A stretch of 64,000 bases of DNA, taken from the NCBI RefSeq assembly GCF_003056335.1, contig NZ_PYWA01000005.1, positions 281,751-345,750 on the forward strand, read 5' to 3'. Source of the stretch: Paracoccus indicus. Its GTDB lineage: Bacteria; Pseudomonadota; Alphaproteobacteria; Rhodobacterales; Rhodobacteraceae. Positions 1-8,251 of the stretch are shown here, one piece after another. The position numbers and the translations under genes are program-made. The notes beneath the pieces are model-generated. The model did not search any database. It was not told where the DNA came from and worked only from the letters and a program-made list of their open reading frames with translations. Position 1 is the stretch's first letter, and every line of letters begins with the position of its first letter.

Positions 1-679
1 GACGCGTGATGTGGTCGGTGACCTCGTACATGCGGGTGGATTCGATGAAGAAGGCCGGGTTTTCCTGACCGTCGATGATGCCGGTCTGCAGGCCGCCATA
101 AACCTCGCCCCAAGGCAGAGGCGTCGGCGTCGCGCCGAAGGCCTTGTAGCTTTCGACCAGCAGCGGGTTGGTCATGACGCGGACCTTGACGTCGCCCAGA
201 TCGTCGGGACCCTCGACCGGCTCTTTCGTGGTCAGCATGACCTCGCCCTCGGGGTACATCTTCAGCAGTTCCAGACCCTGTTCGGCATAAAGCTCGGGGA
301 AGATCTCGTTGATGGCCTTGCTGTCGCGGAAGAAGGTCGCAAGCGTTTCCTCGTCCTGGGGCAGCAGGTAGGGCACGAAGAAGACCTGCGCCTCGGGGAT
401 CAGCGACCCGGTGAAGCCGGGCGACTGGTTTACGAACTGCAGGATGCCCGATTGGGTCTGTTCCATGATGTTGTCGGATTCACCAAGTGTGCCGAAGGGG
501 AACAGCTGGACCTCGTGGTCGGAATTGGCCTCGACCTCTTCCTTGAATTTCTGGGCATAGACGCCCTGCACCTCGTCCAGAGCCTCCTCGAAGGCATAGC
601 GCCACGTATCGGCCATGGCGGCGCCGCTTCCCAGAACCAGGGCTGCGATGCTGGCGGTCGTCAATGTCTTGATGGTCAT
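1..679 (-). CDS. TRAP transporter substrate-binding protein, DctP family (partial)
   Basis: Periplasmic solute-binding subunit of a TRAP transporter, which delivers organic acids or similar solutes to membrane subunits. Reading leftward from an ATG at 679, the protein begins MTIKTLTTASIAALVLG and has a typical Sec signal peptide ending near GAAMA-DTW. The mature part shows DctP-family features: an early Y-A-F-E stretch, a segment with PYLLPQDEETLATFF, and near the window edge PLPWGEVYGGLQTGIIDGQENP, where the conserved substrate-binding region lies. A good ribosome site (AGGAGG) lies just upstream. The C-terminal third and the membrane subunits are beyond the window. The substrate cannot be told. 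The family is confident. Confidence 0.9.
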   Translation of the reverse strand, partial: MTIKTLTTASIAALVLGSGAAMADTWRYAFEEALDEVQGVYAQKFKEEVEANSDHEVQLFPFGTLGESDNIMEQTQSGILQFVNQSPGFTGSLIPEAQVFFVPYLLPQDEETLATFFRDSKAINEIFPELYAEQGLELLKMYPEGEVMLTTKEPVEGPDDLGDVKVRVMTNPLLVESYKAFGATPTPLPWGEVYGGLQTGIIDGQENPAFFIESTRMYEVTDHITR

Positions 680-838
680 GGTACCTCCTGTGGTGGACAA
701 TCGTGGGCCAACGGCCCCGCTGCCTCAAAGTTGCAGGATTCGGGCCTAATTGCCCGACCCGGCTTGCGCCGAGAGTTCGGCCCAAGCGATTTCCAAGTCA
801 ATTTCTATATTAAATCATGACAATTCCCGGCCGGGGTG
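680..838. promoter_or_regulatory. Promoter region of the TRAP operon
   Basis: This 159-bp gap separates the TRAP binding-protein start from the stop of the MocR-type gene, both on the minus strand. It includes an AT-rich patch around 797-826 that stands out from the GC-rich surroundings and could hold the TRAP promoter and a regulator site. I see no clear terminator for the upstream gene and no perfect operator. Confidence 0.35.
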
Positions 839-2239
839 TCAAACCGACTGCCCGTCGACCGTGCCTTCGGCCAGCGAACCGCCGGGAAGAATTGCACAAA
901 TCTGCCGCAGCGCGCGGTCCAGTTCGTCGGTGGTCGCCCCCCCGACCGAGATGCGCAGCCCCGGCCCCGAGGGCAGCACCGCGAACCCCGACCCGGGCGC
1001 CACGGCCACCTGACGCGCCAGGGCGGCGGCGACCACCGCGGCCTCATCCGTGCCGGCGGGAAGCGGCAGGAACCGGTGCAAGCCGTGCTGGAAGCCCTGC
1101 GCCATCGGCCCCAGGCTGCGCTGCATCATGCGGTTGCGGGCGGCCAGCTCGACCCGCTGCGCGGCCAGCAGGGCATCGGCGGTGCCGCCGGCGATCCAGT
1201 CCTGTGCGATCTCGGCCATCAAGGGCGTCGCCATCCAGTTCATCGACAGATGGCGGTTCAGCGCGGCCTCTGCCCAGTTTTCAGGCATCGCAAGAAACCC
1301 GAGGCGCAACCCCGGCGACAGGCATTTGGACAGCCCGGTGAAATAGAAGCTGCGGTCCGGTGCGATACTGGCGATGGGGGCGGGGCGACGCGGGGGCATG
1401 GGGCCGGTCGGATCGCTTTCCAGGATCATCAGACCGGCGGTGGCGGCGGCCTCGGCCAGTTCGGCGCGGCGGTCGCGGTCGATGATGCGGGCAAAGGGCC
1501 CGCCGCCCGCGGGCAGCAGGAAGACCGCCTTCATCCGCCCGCCCGAGGCCGCGGCGGCGGCGATCAGGGCGTCCGGGTCCATGCCCCGGTCGTCGCCCGC
1601 GATCCCGCGCAGCCGCAAGTGCAGATGCTTGGCCGCGGGCTTCAGCGTGTGGCAGGTCGAGCTTTCGGTCGCGATGATGTCGCCCGGCTGCGCCACCGTC
1701 ATCAGCGCCACGAACATCGCGGGCGTCGTGCCGTTGGTGATCAGGATGCGCTGCGCGGGCACCACCATGCCGCAGCGGGCCAGCCATCCCGCCGCCATCC
1801 CGCCGTAAAGCGACATGGTCTGGCGCGGGCGGAAGGACAGCATCGCGGAATCGGGCAGCCGGTCCGCCAGCCGCATCATGCTGTCGCGCCAGGCATCCGC
1901 GATGATCGGCAGGCGCACGGGCGTCATCATCGACAGGTCGATCGGCGGACGGTCGGTGGGGGCGCGGAACCACGGCACCTCGATCGTCTCGCGCGGGCCG
2001 GATTTCACGAAGCTGCCCCGCCCCACCTCGCCCGAGATCAGGTCGGCGCGGATCAGCTCCTCATAGGCGCGGCTGACGGTCTGGACGCTGACGCCCAGCT
2101 GCCAGGCCAGGTCGCGATGCGGCGGCAGCCGCTGTCCGGGGCGCAGGCTGCCCGCGTCGATGGCGGCGGCGATCCCTTGGGCCAGGCTGCGATAGGCCGG
2201 GCGGGTAATATCCTGTTTTCTCAGTGGCCAATGGGACAT
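839..2239 (-). CDS. MocR-type regulator (GntR helix-turn-helix fused to aminotransferase fold)
   Basis: A 466-residue PLP-dependent transcription factor of the MocR/PdxR class. Residues about 10-75 form a GntR-type winged helix (RPAYRSLAQGIAAAI, then LPPHRDLAWQLGVSVQTV). The rest is a fold-type I aminotransferase domain with the PLP lysine in GLSKCLSPGLRLG (about K305). Such proteins usually sense PLP or an amino compound and control nearby genes rather than act as enzymes. The ATG at 2239 (MSHWPLRKQD) is chosen because the open frame further upstream runs through the divergent Lrp gene and is arginine-rich nonsense. Its divergent neighbours suggest a role in amine or amino-acid catabolism. 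The effector is unknown. Confidence 0.88.
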   Translation of the reverse strand: MSHWPLRKQDITRPAYRSLAQGIAAAIDAGSLRPGQRLPPHRDLAWQLGVSVQTVSRAYEELIRADLISGEVGRGSFVKSGPRETIEVPWFRAPTDRPPIDLSMMTPVRLPIIADAWRDSMMRLADRLPDSAMLSFRPRQTMSLYGGMAAGWLARCGMVVPAQRILITNGTTPAMFVALMTVAQPGDIIATESSTCHTLKPAAKHLHLRLRGIAGDDRGMDPDALIAAAAASGGRMKAVFLLPAGGGPFARIIDRDRRAELAEAAATAGLMILESDPTGPMPPRRPAPIASIAPDRSFYFTGLSKCLSPGLRLGFLAMPENWAEAALNRHLSMNWMATPLMAEIAQDWIAGGTADALLAAQRVELAARNRMMQRSLGPMAQGFQHGLHRFLPLPAGTDEAAVVAAALARQVAVAPGSGFAVLPSGPGLRISVGGATTDELDRALRQICAILPGGSLAEGTVDGQSV

Positions 2240-2268
2240 GCAGACAGGATTGCAGCCCCCGCCCATGC

Positions 2269-2291
2269 TTGTCCAGATTGACAATCGACAA
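2269..2291. promoter_or_regulatory. Candidate operator between divergent regulator genes
   Basis: The 73-bp gap between the MocR-type and Lrp-type start codons contains TTGTC-N6-GACAA (2269-2284), followed directly by another GACAA (2287-2291). An inverted repeat plus a direct repeat in such a small divergent promoter is a plausible binding site for either regulator. It is short enough that chance cannot be excluded. Confidence 0.35.
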
Positions 2292-2312
2292 AGGCGCGGA
2301 AAGAACCGTGCC

Positions 2313-2801
2313 ATGACCCCAGCACGCCCCGAACTGCGCCTCGACGACCGCGACATCGCAATCCTTGCGGTTCTGTCGCGCGAAGGCCGCATCGCCAAGA
2401 CCGCCCTGGCGGCGCGGGTGAACCTGTCGCCAACCCCCTGCTGGGACCGGATGCAGCGGCTGGAGAAAGCCGGGCTGATCCGCGGATACCGCGCCGATAT
2501 CAGCCTTGGCGCCTTGGGCAAGCACGTGCAGGTCTTCGTGACGGTCGAGCTGGACAGCCACCGCGCCGAAAGCTTCCAGACCTTCGAACGCGTGATCGCG
2601 CGGATGGATCAGGTCACCGGCTGCTGGGCCATCGGGGGTGGCTATGACTATCTGATGCAGGTCGTGGCCAGCGATGTTGCGGCGTTTCAGGACCTGATGG
2701 ACGGGCTGCTGGAAAGCCGCGCGGGTGTGCGGCGGTATTTCAGCTATATCGTGACGAAGCCCGTCAAGGACATGCCCCCCGCCACGGCCTTGCTGCCGTA
2801 A
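2313..2801 (+). CDS. Lrp/AsnC family transcriptional regulator
   Basis: A 162-residue regulator with an N-terminal helix-turn-helix (LRLDDRDIAILAVLSREGR then KTALAARVNLSPTPCWDRM) and a C-terminal RAM ligand-binding/oligomerisation domain (HVQVFVTVELDS through GGYDYLMQVVASD). Lrp-family proteins form octamers that respond to amino acids. The ATG at 2313 gives the usual family length; a longer frame back to 2238 overlaps the divergent promoter. It lies 120 bp upstream of an aldehyde dehydrogenase and aminotransferase pair on the same strand, so it is likely to regulate these in response to an amino-acid substrate or product. Confidence 0.9.
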   Translation: MTPARPELRLDDRDIAILAVLSREGRIAKTALAARVNLSPTPCWDRMQRLEKAGLIRGYRADISLGALGKHVQVFVTVELDSHRAESFQTFERVIARMDQVTGCWAIGGGYDYLMQVVASDVAAFQDLMDGLLESRAGVRRYFSYIVTKPVKDMPPATALLP

Positions 2802-2804
2802 GCG

Positions 2805-2846
2805 GAGGATTCCTCTGGCACGGCATGCCCGCCCCGAGGAATCCTC
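2805..2846. promoter_or_regulatory. Twin palindrome downstream of the Lrp-type gene
   Basis: Two 11-bp near-palindromes, GAGGATTCCTC (2805-2815) and GAGGAATCCTC (2836-2846), are exact reverse complements of each other and are spaced 31 bp centre to centre, about three helical turns. They lie just after the Lrp stop codon and upstream of the aldehyde dehydrogenase start. They may be paired operator sites, or the arms of a hairpin that ends Lrp transcription. No T tract follows, so I prefer the operator reading. Confidence 0.45.
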
Positions 2847-2921
2847 TGCCCCGCGCCCGATCTTCAGGGAAATCACCTGCCCGGCCCAGGTCACATTGGC
2901 GCCAAGCCAAGGAGGTGCGCC

Positions 2922-4376
2922 ATGTTTGACGATCAAAGCCGACTGTCCGAGCGTCTGGACGATGCGGGCCTGTTGCCTGCCGCAGGCGATTTCCCCGCCG
3001 AAGGGCGTCTGGCCGTCCGCGACCCCGCCACCGGCGATCTGGTGGCACAGGTCGCCATCAGCGATGCGAACGGCGCGAAGGCTGCCGTCGATGCCGCCCA
3101 GGCCGCCTTTCCCGATTGGTCCGCCACCCTGCCCCAGCACCGCGCCGCGATCCTGCATCGCTGGCACGCGCTGATCCTTGCCGCCAAGGAGGATCTGGCG
3201 CGCATCATGGTCGCCGAACAGGGCAAGCCCATCAGCGAGGCACGAGGCGAGATCGACTATGCCGCCAGCTTCGTGCAGTTCTATGCCGAGGAGGCGTTGC
3301 GCCCGAACATCGAAGGCGTGACCAGCCATCTGGCCGATGCCGAGATGGAATTGTGGCGCGAACCCGTGGGCGTCGCAGCCCTGATAACGCCGTGGAATTT
3401 CCCCTGTGCCATGATCACCCGCAAGGCCGCCGCCGCCTTGGGCGCGGGCTGCACGGTGGTGATCCACCCATCGGCGGAAACGCCGCTGTCGGCGCTGGCG
3501 CTGGCGGTTCTGGCGCAGCGGGCCGGTTTCCCTGCGGGCGTCGTCAACACGATCATCGGCGATGCCGCGACCATCGTCGGCGAATGGACCGCCGACAAAC
3601 GCGTGCGGGCGCTGTCCTTCACCGGGTCCACCGAAGTCGGTCGGCTGCTCTATCGTCAATCCGCCGACACCGTGAAGCGGCTGGTGATGGAGCTTGGCGG
3701 TCATGCCCCCTTCATCGTCTTCCCAAGCGCCGATCTGGACCGCGCTGTGACCGAGGCCGTGAAGGCGAAATTCGCCACATCCGGGCAGGATTGCCTGGGG
3801 GCGAACCGCTTCTATATCCACCGCGATGTCTATGACGACTTCTGCGCGCGCTTCACCAAGGCGACACAGGCGCTGAGCATGGGCCACGGCATGGACGACC
3901 CCGATATCGGCCCGCTGATCCACGACCGCCAGATCGACAAGCAGGTCGCCCATGTGCAGGACGCGCTGGCCAAGGGGGCGCGGCTGCTGTGCGGGGGCAA
4001 GGTCGACGATCTGGGGCCGCTGTTCTTCCAGCCGACCGTGCTGGCCGATGTCACCGACGAGGCGGCGATCATGCATGAAGAAACCTTCGGACCCGTCGCC
4101 GCTCTCTCGGTCTTCGACACCGAAGAAGAAGTCATCGAGCGTGCCAATGCCTCCGAATACGGGCTGGTGGCCTATGTCCACAGCCAGGACCCGCGGCGGA
4201 TCTATCGCCTGACGCGGGCGTTGCAATACGGCATGGTCGCCGTGAACCGCACCAAGGTCACGGGCGCGCCTATCCCCTTCGGGGGGATGAAACAATCCGG
4301 TCTGGGACGCGAGGGCGCCCGTCAGGGCCTCGAGGCCTTTACCGAGATCAAATATGTCTGCCGCGACTGGGGCTGA
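2922..4376 (+). CDS. NAD(P)-dependent succinate-semialdehyde dehydrogenase-like aldehyde dehydrogenase
   Basis: A 484-residue cytosolic aldehyde dehydrogenase, full length for the family. The Rossmann and active-site motifs are intact: PWNFPCAMITRKAAAALGAG, the glycine motif FTGSTEVG, the general-base glutamate in MELGGHAPF (E257), and the catalytic cysteine in SGQDCLGANRF (C291). Overall it is closest in pattern to the GabD branch that oxidises succinate semialdehyde to succinate. A purine-rich AAGGAGG ribosome site precedes the ATG at 2922. The next gene, 28 bp downstream, is a class III aminotransferase, so the pair fits a two-step route for GABA or another omega-amine. The exact substrate is inferred. 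Confidence 0.85.
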   Translation: MFDDQSRLSERLDDAGLLPAAGDFPAEGRLAVRDPATGDLVAQVAISDANGAKAAVDAAQAAFPDWSATLPQHRAAILHRWHALILAAKEDLARIMVAEQGKPISEARGEIDYAASFVQFYAEEALRPNIEGVTSHLADAEMELWREPVGVAALITPWNFPCAMITRKAAAALGAGCTVVIHPSAETPLSALALAVLAQRAGFPAGVVNTIIGDAATIVGEWTADKRVRALSFTGSTEVGRLLYRQSADTVKRLVMELGGHAPFIVFPSADLDRAVTEAVKAKFATSGQDCLGANRFYIHRDVYDDFCARFTKATQALSMGHGMDDPDIGPLIHDRQIDKQVAHVQDALAKGARLLCGGKVDDLGPLFFQPTVLADVTDEAAIMHEETFGPVAALSVFDTEEEVIERANASEYGLVAYVHSQDPRRIYRLTRALQYGMVAVNRTKVTGAPIPFGGMKQSGLGREGARQGLEAFTEIKYVCRDWG

Positions 4377-4404
4377 AGAACCGGGGATGAAAGGAAATTC
4401 CGAT

Positions 4405-5775
4405 ATGCTGACCAATGATGAACTGGCCAAATGGGACCGCGAGAGCTTTTTCCATCCCTCGACCCACCTGGGGCAATTCGAACGCGGCGAGGCTCCGCAG
4501 CGCATCGTCACCGGCGGTGAGGGCGTCTTCATCCAGGACCGCGACGGCAACCGCCTGCTGGACGGTTTCGCGGGGCTTTACTGCGTGAACGTCGGCTATG
4601 GCCGCACGCAGATTTCCGAGGCCATCGCCAAGCAGGCGCACGAATTGGCCTATTACCACGCCTATGCCGGGCACGGGTCCGAGACCTCGATCACGCTGGC
4701 CAAGATGGTGATGGACCGCGCGCCCGAAGGCATGGCCCGCGTCTATTTCGGCCTTGGCGGGTCGGATGCCAATGAAACCAACATCAAGCTGGTCTGGTAT
4801 TACAACAACATCCTGGGCCGCCCGAAGAAGAAGAAGATCATCAGCCGCTGGCGCGGTTACCACGGGTCGGGCTTGGTCACCGGCTCGCTGACGGGGCTTG
4901 AACTGTTCCACAAGAAGTTCGACCTGCCGCTGGAACATGTGATCCACACCGAGGCACCCTATTACTTCCGCCGCCCCGATGCCTCGATGTCCGAGGGCGA
5001 TTTCACCGGCTATTGCGTCGACAAGCTGGAGGCCCTGATCGAGGCCGAGGGTGCCGACAACATCGCCGCCTTCATCGGTGAACCCGTGCTGGGCACCGGC
5101 GGGATCGTCCCGCCCCCCGCCGGTTACTGGCAGGCGATCCAGAAGGTCTTGGACAAGCACGACATCCTGCTGATCGCGGATGAGGTCGTCACCGGCTTCG
5201 GTCGCTTGGGCACGATGTTCGGGTCCGACCATTACGGCATGAAGCCCGACCTGATCACCAGCGCCAAGGGGCTGACCAGCGCCTATGCACCGCTGTCGGC
5301 TTCGATCGTCGGCCAGAAGATGTGGGACGTGCTGTCGCGCGGCACCGACGAAAACGGCGTGCTGGGCCACGGCTGGACCTATTCCGCGCACCCCATCGGG
5401 GCTGCGGCGGGCGTTGCCAACCTGAAGCTGATCGACGAGTTGGGCCTGGTCGAAAACGCCGGCAAGACCGGCGCCTATCTGAACCAGCGCATGCAGGCCG
5501 CCATCGGCAATCACGCCCATGTCGGCGAAGTGCGTGGCGAGGGCATGCTGTGTGCGGTGGAACTGGTCGCGGATCGCGACAGCCGAAAGTTCTTCGACCC
5601 TTCCGAAGGCAAGGGCGCCAAGGTCGTCGCCGCCATGCTGAAGCGCGGCGTCATCGCCCGCGCCATGCCTCAGGGTGACATCCTGGGCTTTGCGCCGCCG
5701 CTCTGCCTGACCGAGGCCGAGGCCGATCAGATCGTCGACGTCACCGCCGAGGCGCTTGCTGAAGTGCTGGGCTGA
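4405..5775 (+). CDS. Class III PLP-dependent aminotransferase (omega-amine/GABA type)
   Basis: A 456-residue fold-type I, class III aminotransferase. Visible marks are the N-terminal DGFAGLYCVNVGYGR segment typical of omega-amine:pyruvate transaminases, the PLP-contacting region with GGSDANETNIK, the aspartate in LLIADEVVTGFGRLG, and the Schiff-base lysine in TSAKGLTSAYAPL (K288). ATG 4405 is preceded by AAGGA at good spacing; another in-frame ATG at 4387 is possible. Together with the upstream dehydrogenase it would move an amino group from an omega-amine (GABA, beta-alanine, putrescine or taurine) to a keto acid, giving the semialdehyde for the dehydrogenase. The donor cannot be told. Confidence 0.85.
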   Translation: MLTNDELAKWDRESFFHPSTHLGQFERGEAPQRIVTGGEGVFIQDRDGNRLLDGFAGLYCVNVGYGRTQISEAIAKQAHELAYYHAYAGHGSETSITLAKMVMDRAPEGMARVYFGLGGSDANETNIKLVWYYNNILGRPKKKKIISRWRGYHGSGLVTGSLTGLELFHKKFDLPLEHVIHTEAPYYFRRPDASMSEGDFTGYCVDKLEALIEAEGADNIAAFIGEPVLGTGGIVPPPAGYWQAIQKVLDKHDILLIADEVVTGFGRLGTMFGSDHYGMKPDLITSAKGLTSAYAPLSASIVGQKMWDVLSRGTDENGVLGHGWTYSAHPIGAAAGVANLKLIDELGLVENAGKTGAYLNQRMQAAIGNHAHVGEVRGEGMLCAVELVADRDSRKFFDPSEGKGAKVVAAMLKRGVIARAMPQGDILGFAPPLCLTEAEADQIVDVTAEALAEVLG

Positions 5776-5842
5776 TCTGCGTCCCGCGACGGCCGGGGGA
5801 TTTGGCATCCCCCGGACCCCCTGCCCCCGCGCCTTCTTGGCG

Positions 5843-6382
5843 TCAGTCGGTCAGATCGGCGCGGGTGTCGATATCGATCAGCAGATCGGGCGCACGCACG
5901 AAAGCATCCTGAGGCAGATCGCGCAGAAGGCGGCCGGCACCCTGGTCGCCTTTCAGCGTCGCAAGGGCGGGCAGCATGGCGCGTGGGAAGCAAGCGGGCG
6001 GCAAGGGCGTCGCGCCGTCGTGGCTGGCTGCGATGGTATTGTCGCCTGCATGGTTCAGCACGGCGTCCAGATGCGCGGCCGTCACCCGCGGCATGTCGGC
6101 CAGCGCGATCAGCAGTCGGTCGGGCGCGCCAATGGCGGTCAATCCGGAGCGCAGGCTGTCCGATTGCTGCCCCTGTTCGATGCGGATGACGCGAAAGCCC
6201 TGCAAATGCGCCGCGACGGCATCGCTGGTGACGACGGCGACGCGATCATCCAGATCGGCGCTTCGCATCGCATCGGCGGCATGGGCCACCAAGGGCCGCC
6301 CCGCATAATCCGCCAGAAGCTTGTCCTCGGGTCCGAAGCGTCGGGATGCGCCTGCGGCCAGCAGCAGGCCGGTGCGGATCAT
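5843..6382 (-). CDS. MobA-like nucleotidyltransferase for molybdenum cofactor
   Basis: A 179-residue NTP-transferase of the MobA/MocA type. It has the N-terminal LLLAAGASRRFGPEDKLL nucleotide-binding motif, and LLIALADMPRVTAAHLDAVL carrying the metal-binding aspartate region. Relatives add CMP (MocA) or GMP (MobA) to molybdopterin; xanthine-oxidase-type enzymes use the cytosine dinucleotide form. The start overlaps the stop of the XdhC gene by 4 bp (ATGA), which indicates one operon. With XdhC it most likely serves the molybdenum hydroxylase encoded at 7789-10426. Confidence 0.85.
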   Translation of the reverse strand: MIRTGLLLAAGASRRFGPEDKLLADYAGRPLVAHAADAMRSADLDDRVAVVTSDAVAAHLQGFRVIRIEQGQQSDSLRSGLTAIGAPDRLLIALADMPRVTAAHLDAVLNHAGDNTIAASHDGATPLPPACFPRAMLPALATLKGDQGAGRLLRDLPQDAFVRAPDLLIDIDTRADLTD

Positions 6383-7206
6383 CCGAAGCGGGCCTCGTAT
6401 TCGGCCAGAACCTCGGTCAGGGTCGAGGCTGCGATCAGGCGTGGATCTCGTCCCCTCGCCACGACACCGATGGGGCCGCGCATCCGGTCCAGATCCTTGG
6501 GCGCGACGCCTTCCAGCGCCAGGGATTGCAGGCGCGCGTTCTGGGCGCGCCGCGACCCCAAGGCACCGACATAAAAGGCATCCGAGGCCAGAGCGCGCTT
6601 CAGCGCGGGCATCTCGCGGTCGTGGTCGTGGAACAGGGTGACGACGGCGCTATGAGCATCGGGCTTGGCCTCGGTCCCCAAGGTCGGGAAGCCCAAGGCC
6701 GCGACCAGCTGGGTCAGGGCCATCGCCTCGTCGCCCTCGCCGTGGATCTGGAAGGCCGGCGGCGGCGGCAGGGTCAGCTGGAAGCCCTGCCCCTGCGTGT
6801 CGCGCTGCGGCTTGCCGGTTTCCAGATCGACGTTCCAATGTCCGGTACGCCGCCGGATCCGGTCGTCCCAGATGGCGGACAACCAATCCGCGCAGGGCGC
6901 ATGGATCAGCGCGATGCGCACTTGCCCGCCGCAGGGAAGCGGCAGGTCGATGGGGCCGCCTTCGCCATAGATCAGATGGGTCACAGGCTCGGTCCGGTCC
7001 AGATGGGCTGCGATATCGGCATCGATGCAGCCCGCGCCAAGCCGACCCACGCGCGTCCCGTCGGACCACAGCGCCATCATCGCGCCGGGCCGCCGCGGGA
7101 AGCCGCCCTTGGCGTCCGTCAGCATCGCCAGCGACCCGCCGGGGCGGGCCAGCAGCGCTTTCACGGGACAGTCGGCGGCGGCTGAGACAGGCAGGGTCAT
7201 CGTCAT
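6379..7206 (-). CDS. XdhC family molybdenum cofactor insertion protein
   Basis: A protein of about 275 residues with the XdhC/CoxI architecture: an N-terminal part containing GRLGAGCIDADIAAHL and, after a linker, a Rossmann-like C-terminal domain with FYVGALGSRRAQNARLQ and RMRGPIGVVARGRDPRLIAAS. Family members bind molybdenum cofactor, oversee its sulfuration and insert it into xanthine-oxidase-type enzymes. The ATG at 7206 begins MTMTLPVSAA; an upstream in-frame start at 7236 cannot be ruled out and neither has a strong ribosome site. It heads a two-gene operon with the MobA-like gene. Confidence 0.88.
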   Translation of the reverse strand: MTMTLPVSAAADCPVKALLARPGGSLAMLTDAKGGFPRRPGAMMALWSDGTRVGRLGAGCIDADIAAHLDRTEPVTHLIYGEGGPIDLPLPCGGQVRIALIHAPCADWLSAIWDDRIRRRTGHWNVDLETGKPQRDTQGQGFQLTLPPPPAFQIHGEGDEAMALTQLVAALGFPTLGTEAKPDAHSAVVTLFHDHDREMPALKRALASDAFYVGALGSRRAQNARLQSLALEGVAPKDLDRMRGPIGVVARGRDPRLIAASTLTEVLAEYEARFG

Positions 7207-7317
7207 GGTCGTAATCCGGCTGCGGGGAACAGACAAGGCAACGCGGCCCGGCCCTGATCGGATGCAAGAAAAGCACCGCCCCCCGCATTTTCAACCGCGC
7301 GGGGTCCCCGACATGCG

Positions 7318-7348
7318 AAAAGGGCCGCGATCCTTGCGGACGCGACCC
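7318..7348 (-). terminator. Intrinsic terminator of rpmG
   Basis: On the minus strand, about 30 bp past the rpmG stop, GGGTCGCG pairs with CGCGGCCC around a nested TCC-GCAA-GGA tetraloop stem. Four T residues follow. This is a standard factor-independent terminator. Confidence 0.75.
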
Positions 7349-7375
7349 ATTTCGAAACGGTTGAAGGTGCAGATC

Positions 7376-7543
7376 TTACTTGATCTTGCCTTCCTTGTAT
7401 TCGACATGCTGGCGCACGACGGGATCGTACTTACGCACGGTCATTTTTTCCGTCATCGTGCGGGCGTTCTTCTTGGTCACGTAGAAGTGGCCAGTGCCGG
7501 CGGTCGAGTTCAGCCGGATCTTGATGGTGGTCGGCTTCGCCAT
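7376..7543 (-). CDS. rpmG: 50S ribosomal protein L33
   Basis: A 55-residue protein starting [20 protein letters not shown] and ending [17 protein letters not shown], the full L33 sequence of alphaproteobacterial type. It is a component of the large ribosomal subunit near the E site. The zinc-binding cysteine pairs of some L33 paralogues are absent, so this is the C-minus form. ATG 7543 has a clear AGGAG site. The gene stands alone with its own terminator. It was read directly from the sequence because of its small size. Confidence 0.96.
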   Translation of the reverse strand: MAKPTTIKIRLNSTAGTGHFYVTKKNARTMTEKMTVRKYDPVVRQHVEYKEGKIK

Positions 7544-7788
7544 GTGTATCGCTCCTGCTTCGGGGCAATCGCGCGCCGCAAACCCCGTGGAATTCTTTAT
7601 CGAAGCCGCCTTTTATCCGCCACCACGTCAGAGTCAACCGGCAAACGGCGAAAAACATCGCCCATGACGCAGTTGCCCGCGCCTCATGCAGCCCCCATGT
7701 TCAAGCGCCCCGCGCTGTGCGACACTGCGCGCCATGGATGCGGCCAAGGACTGCCTTGCCCCAGGATCACCGCACGAAGGATGAAGAC

Positions 7789-8250
7789 ATGCGTGAATTG
7801 CGCCTGAACGGAAAGACCGTCAAGGTCGAGGCCGAAAACGGCACCCCCCTTCTGTGGGTGATCCGCGACGAGTTGAAGCTGACCGGCACGAAGTTCGGCT
7901 GCGGCGTCGCCGCCTGCGGGGCCTGCACCGTGCACCTGGACGGCGAGCCCACCCGATCCTGCCAGACCTATGTCGAGGATCTGGACGGGGTCGAGATCAC
8001 CACCATCGAGGCCATCTCGGGCGACCAGGTCGGCGCGGCGGTCCAGCAGGCCTGGACGGAACTGGACGTCGTGCAATGCGGATACTGCCAGTCGGGCCAG
8101 ATCATGTCCGCCGTGGGCCTTCTGACAAGCAATCCCAGTCCGACGGCCGAGGAAATCGACACGCATATGTGGGGCAATGCCTGCCGCTGTGCCACCTATC
8201 AGCGCATCCGCGCGGGCGTGCAGCGCGCCGCCGAAATCCTGGAGGCGTAA
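7789..8250 (+). CDS. (2Fe-2S)-binding subunit of a molybdenum hydroxylase (IorA-like)
   Basis: A 153-residue small subunit with two [2Fe-2S] clusters. The N-terminal plant-ferredoxin-like domain has C38, C43, C46 (GCGVAACGACTVHLDG) and C58. The C-terminal four-helix domain has C97, C100 (QCGYCQSGQ) and C132, C134 (NACRCATYQRI). This is the pattern of the isoquinoline 1-oxidoreductase alpha subunit and similar two-subunit enzymes lacking a FAD subunit. It passes electrons from the molybdenum site to an acceptor. The start is ATG 7789 after AAGGA; the next gene starts 1 bp after its stop, so the two are translated together. Confidence 0.92.
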   Translation: MRELRLNGKTVKVEAENGTPLLWVIRDELKLTGTKFGCGVAACGACTVHLDGEPTRSCQTYVEDLDGVEITTIEAISGDQVGAAVQQAWTELDVVQCGYCQSGQIMSAVGLLTSNPSPTAEEIDTHMWGNACRCATYQRIRAGVQRAAEILEA

Positions 8251-8251
8251 G

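Noticed and set aside
2061..4550. An 829-residue minus-strand frame opposite the dehydrogenase gene
   Set aside because: The plus-strand gene has intact catalytic residues over the same stretch; the minus frame has none and looks like random GC-rich translation.
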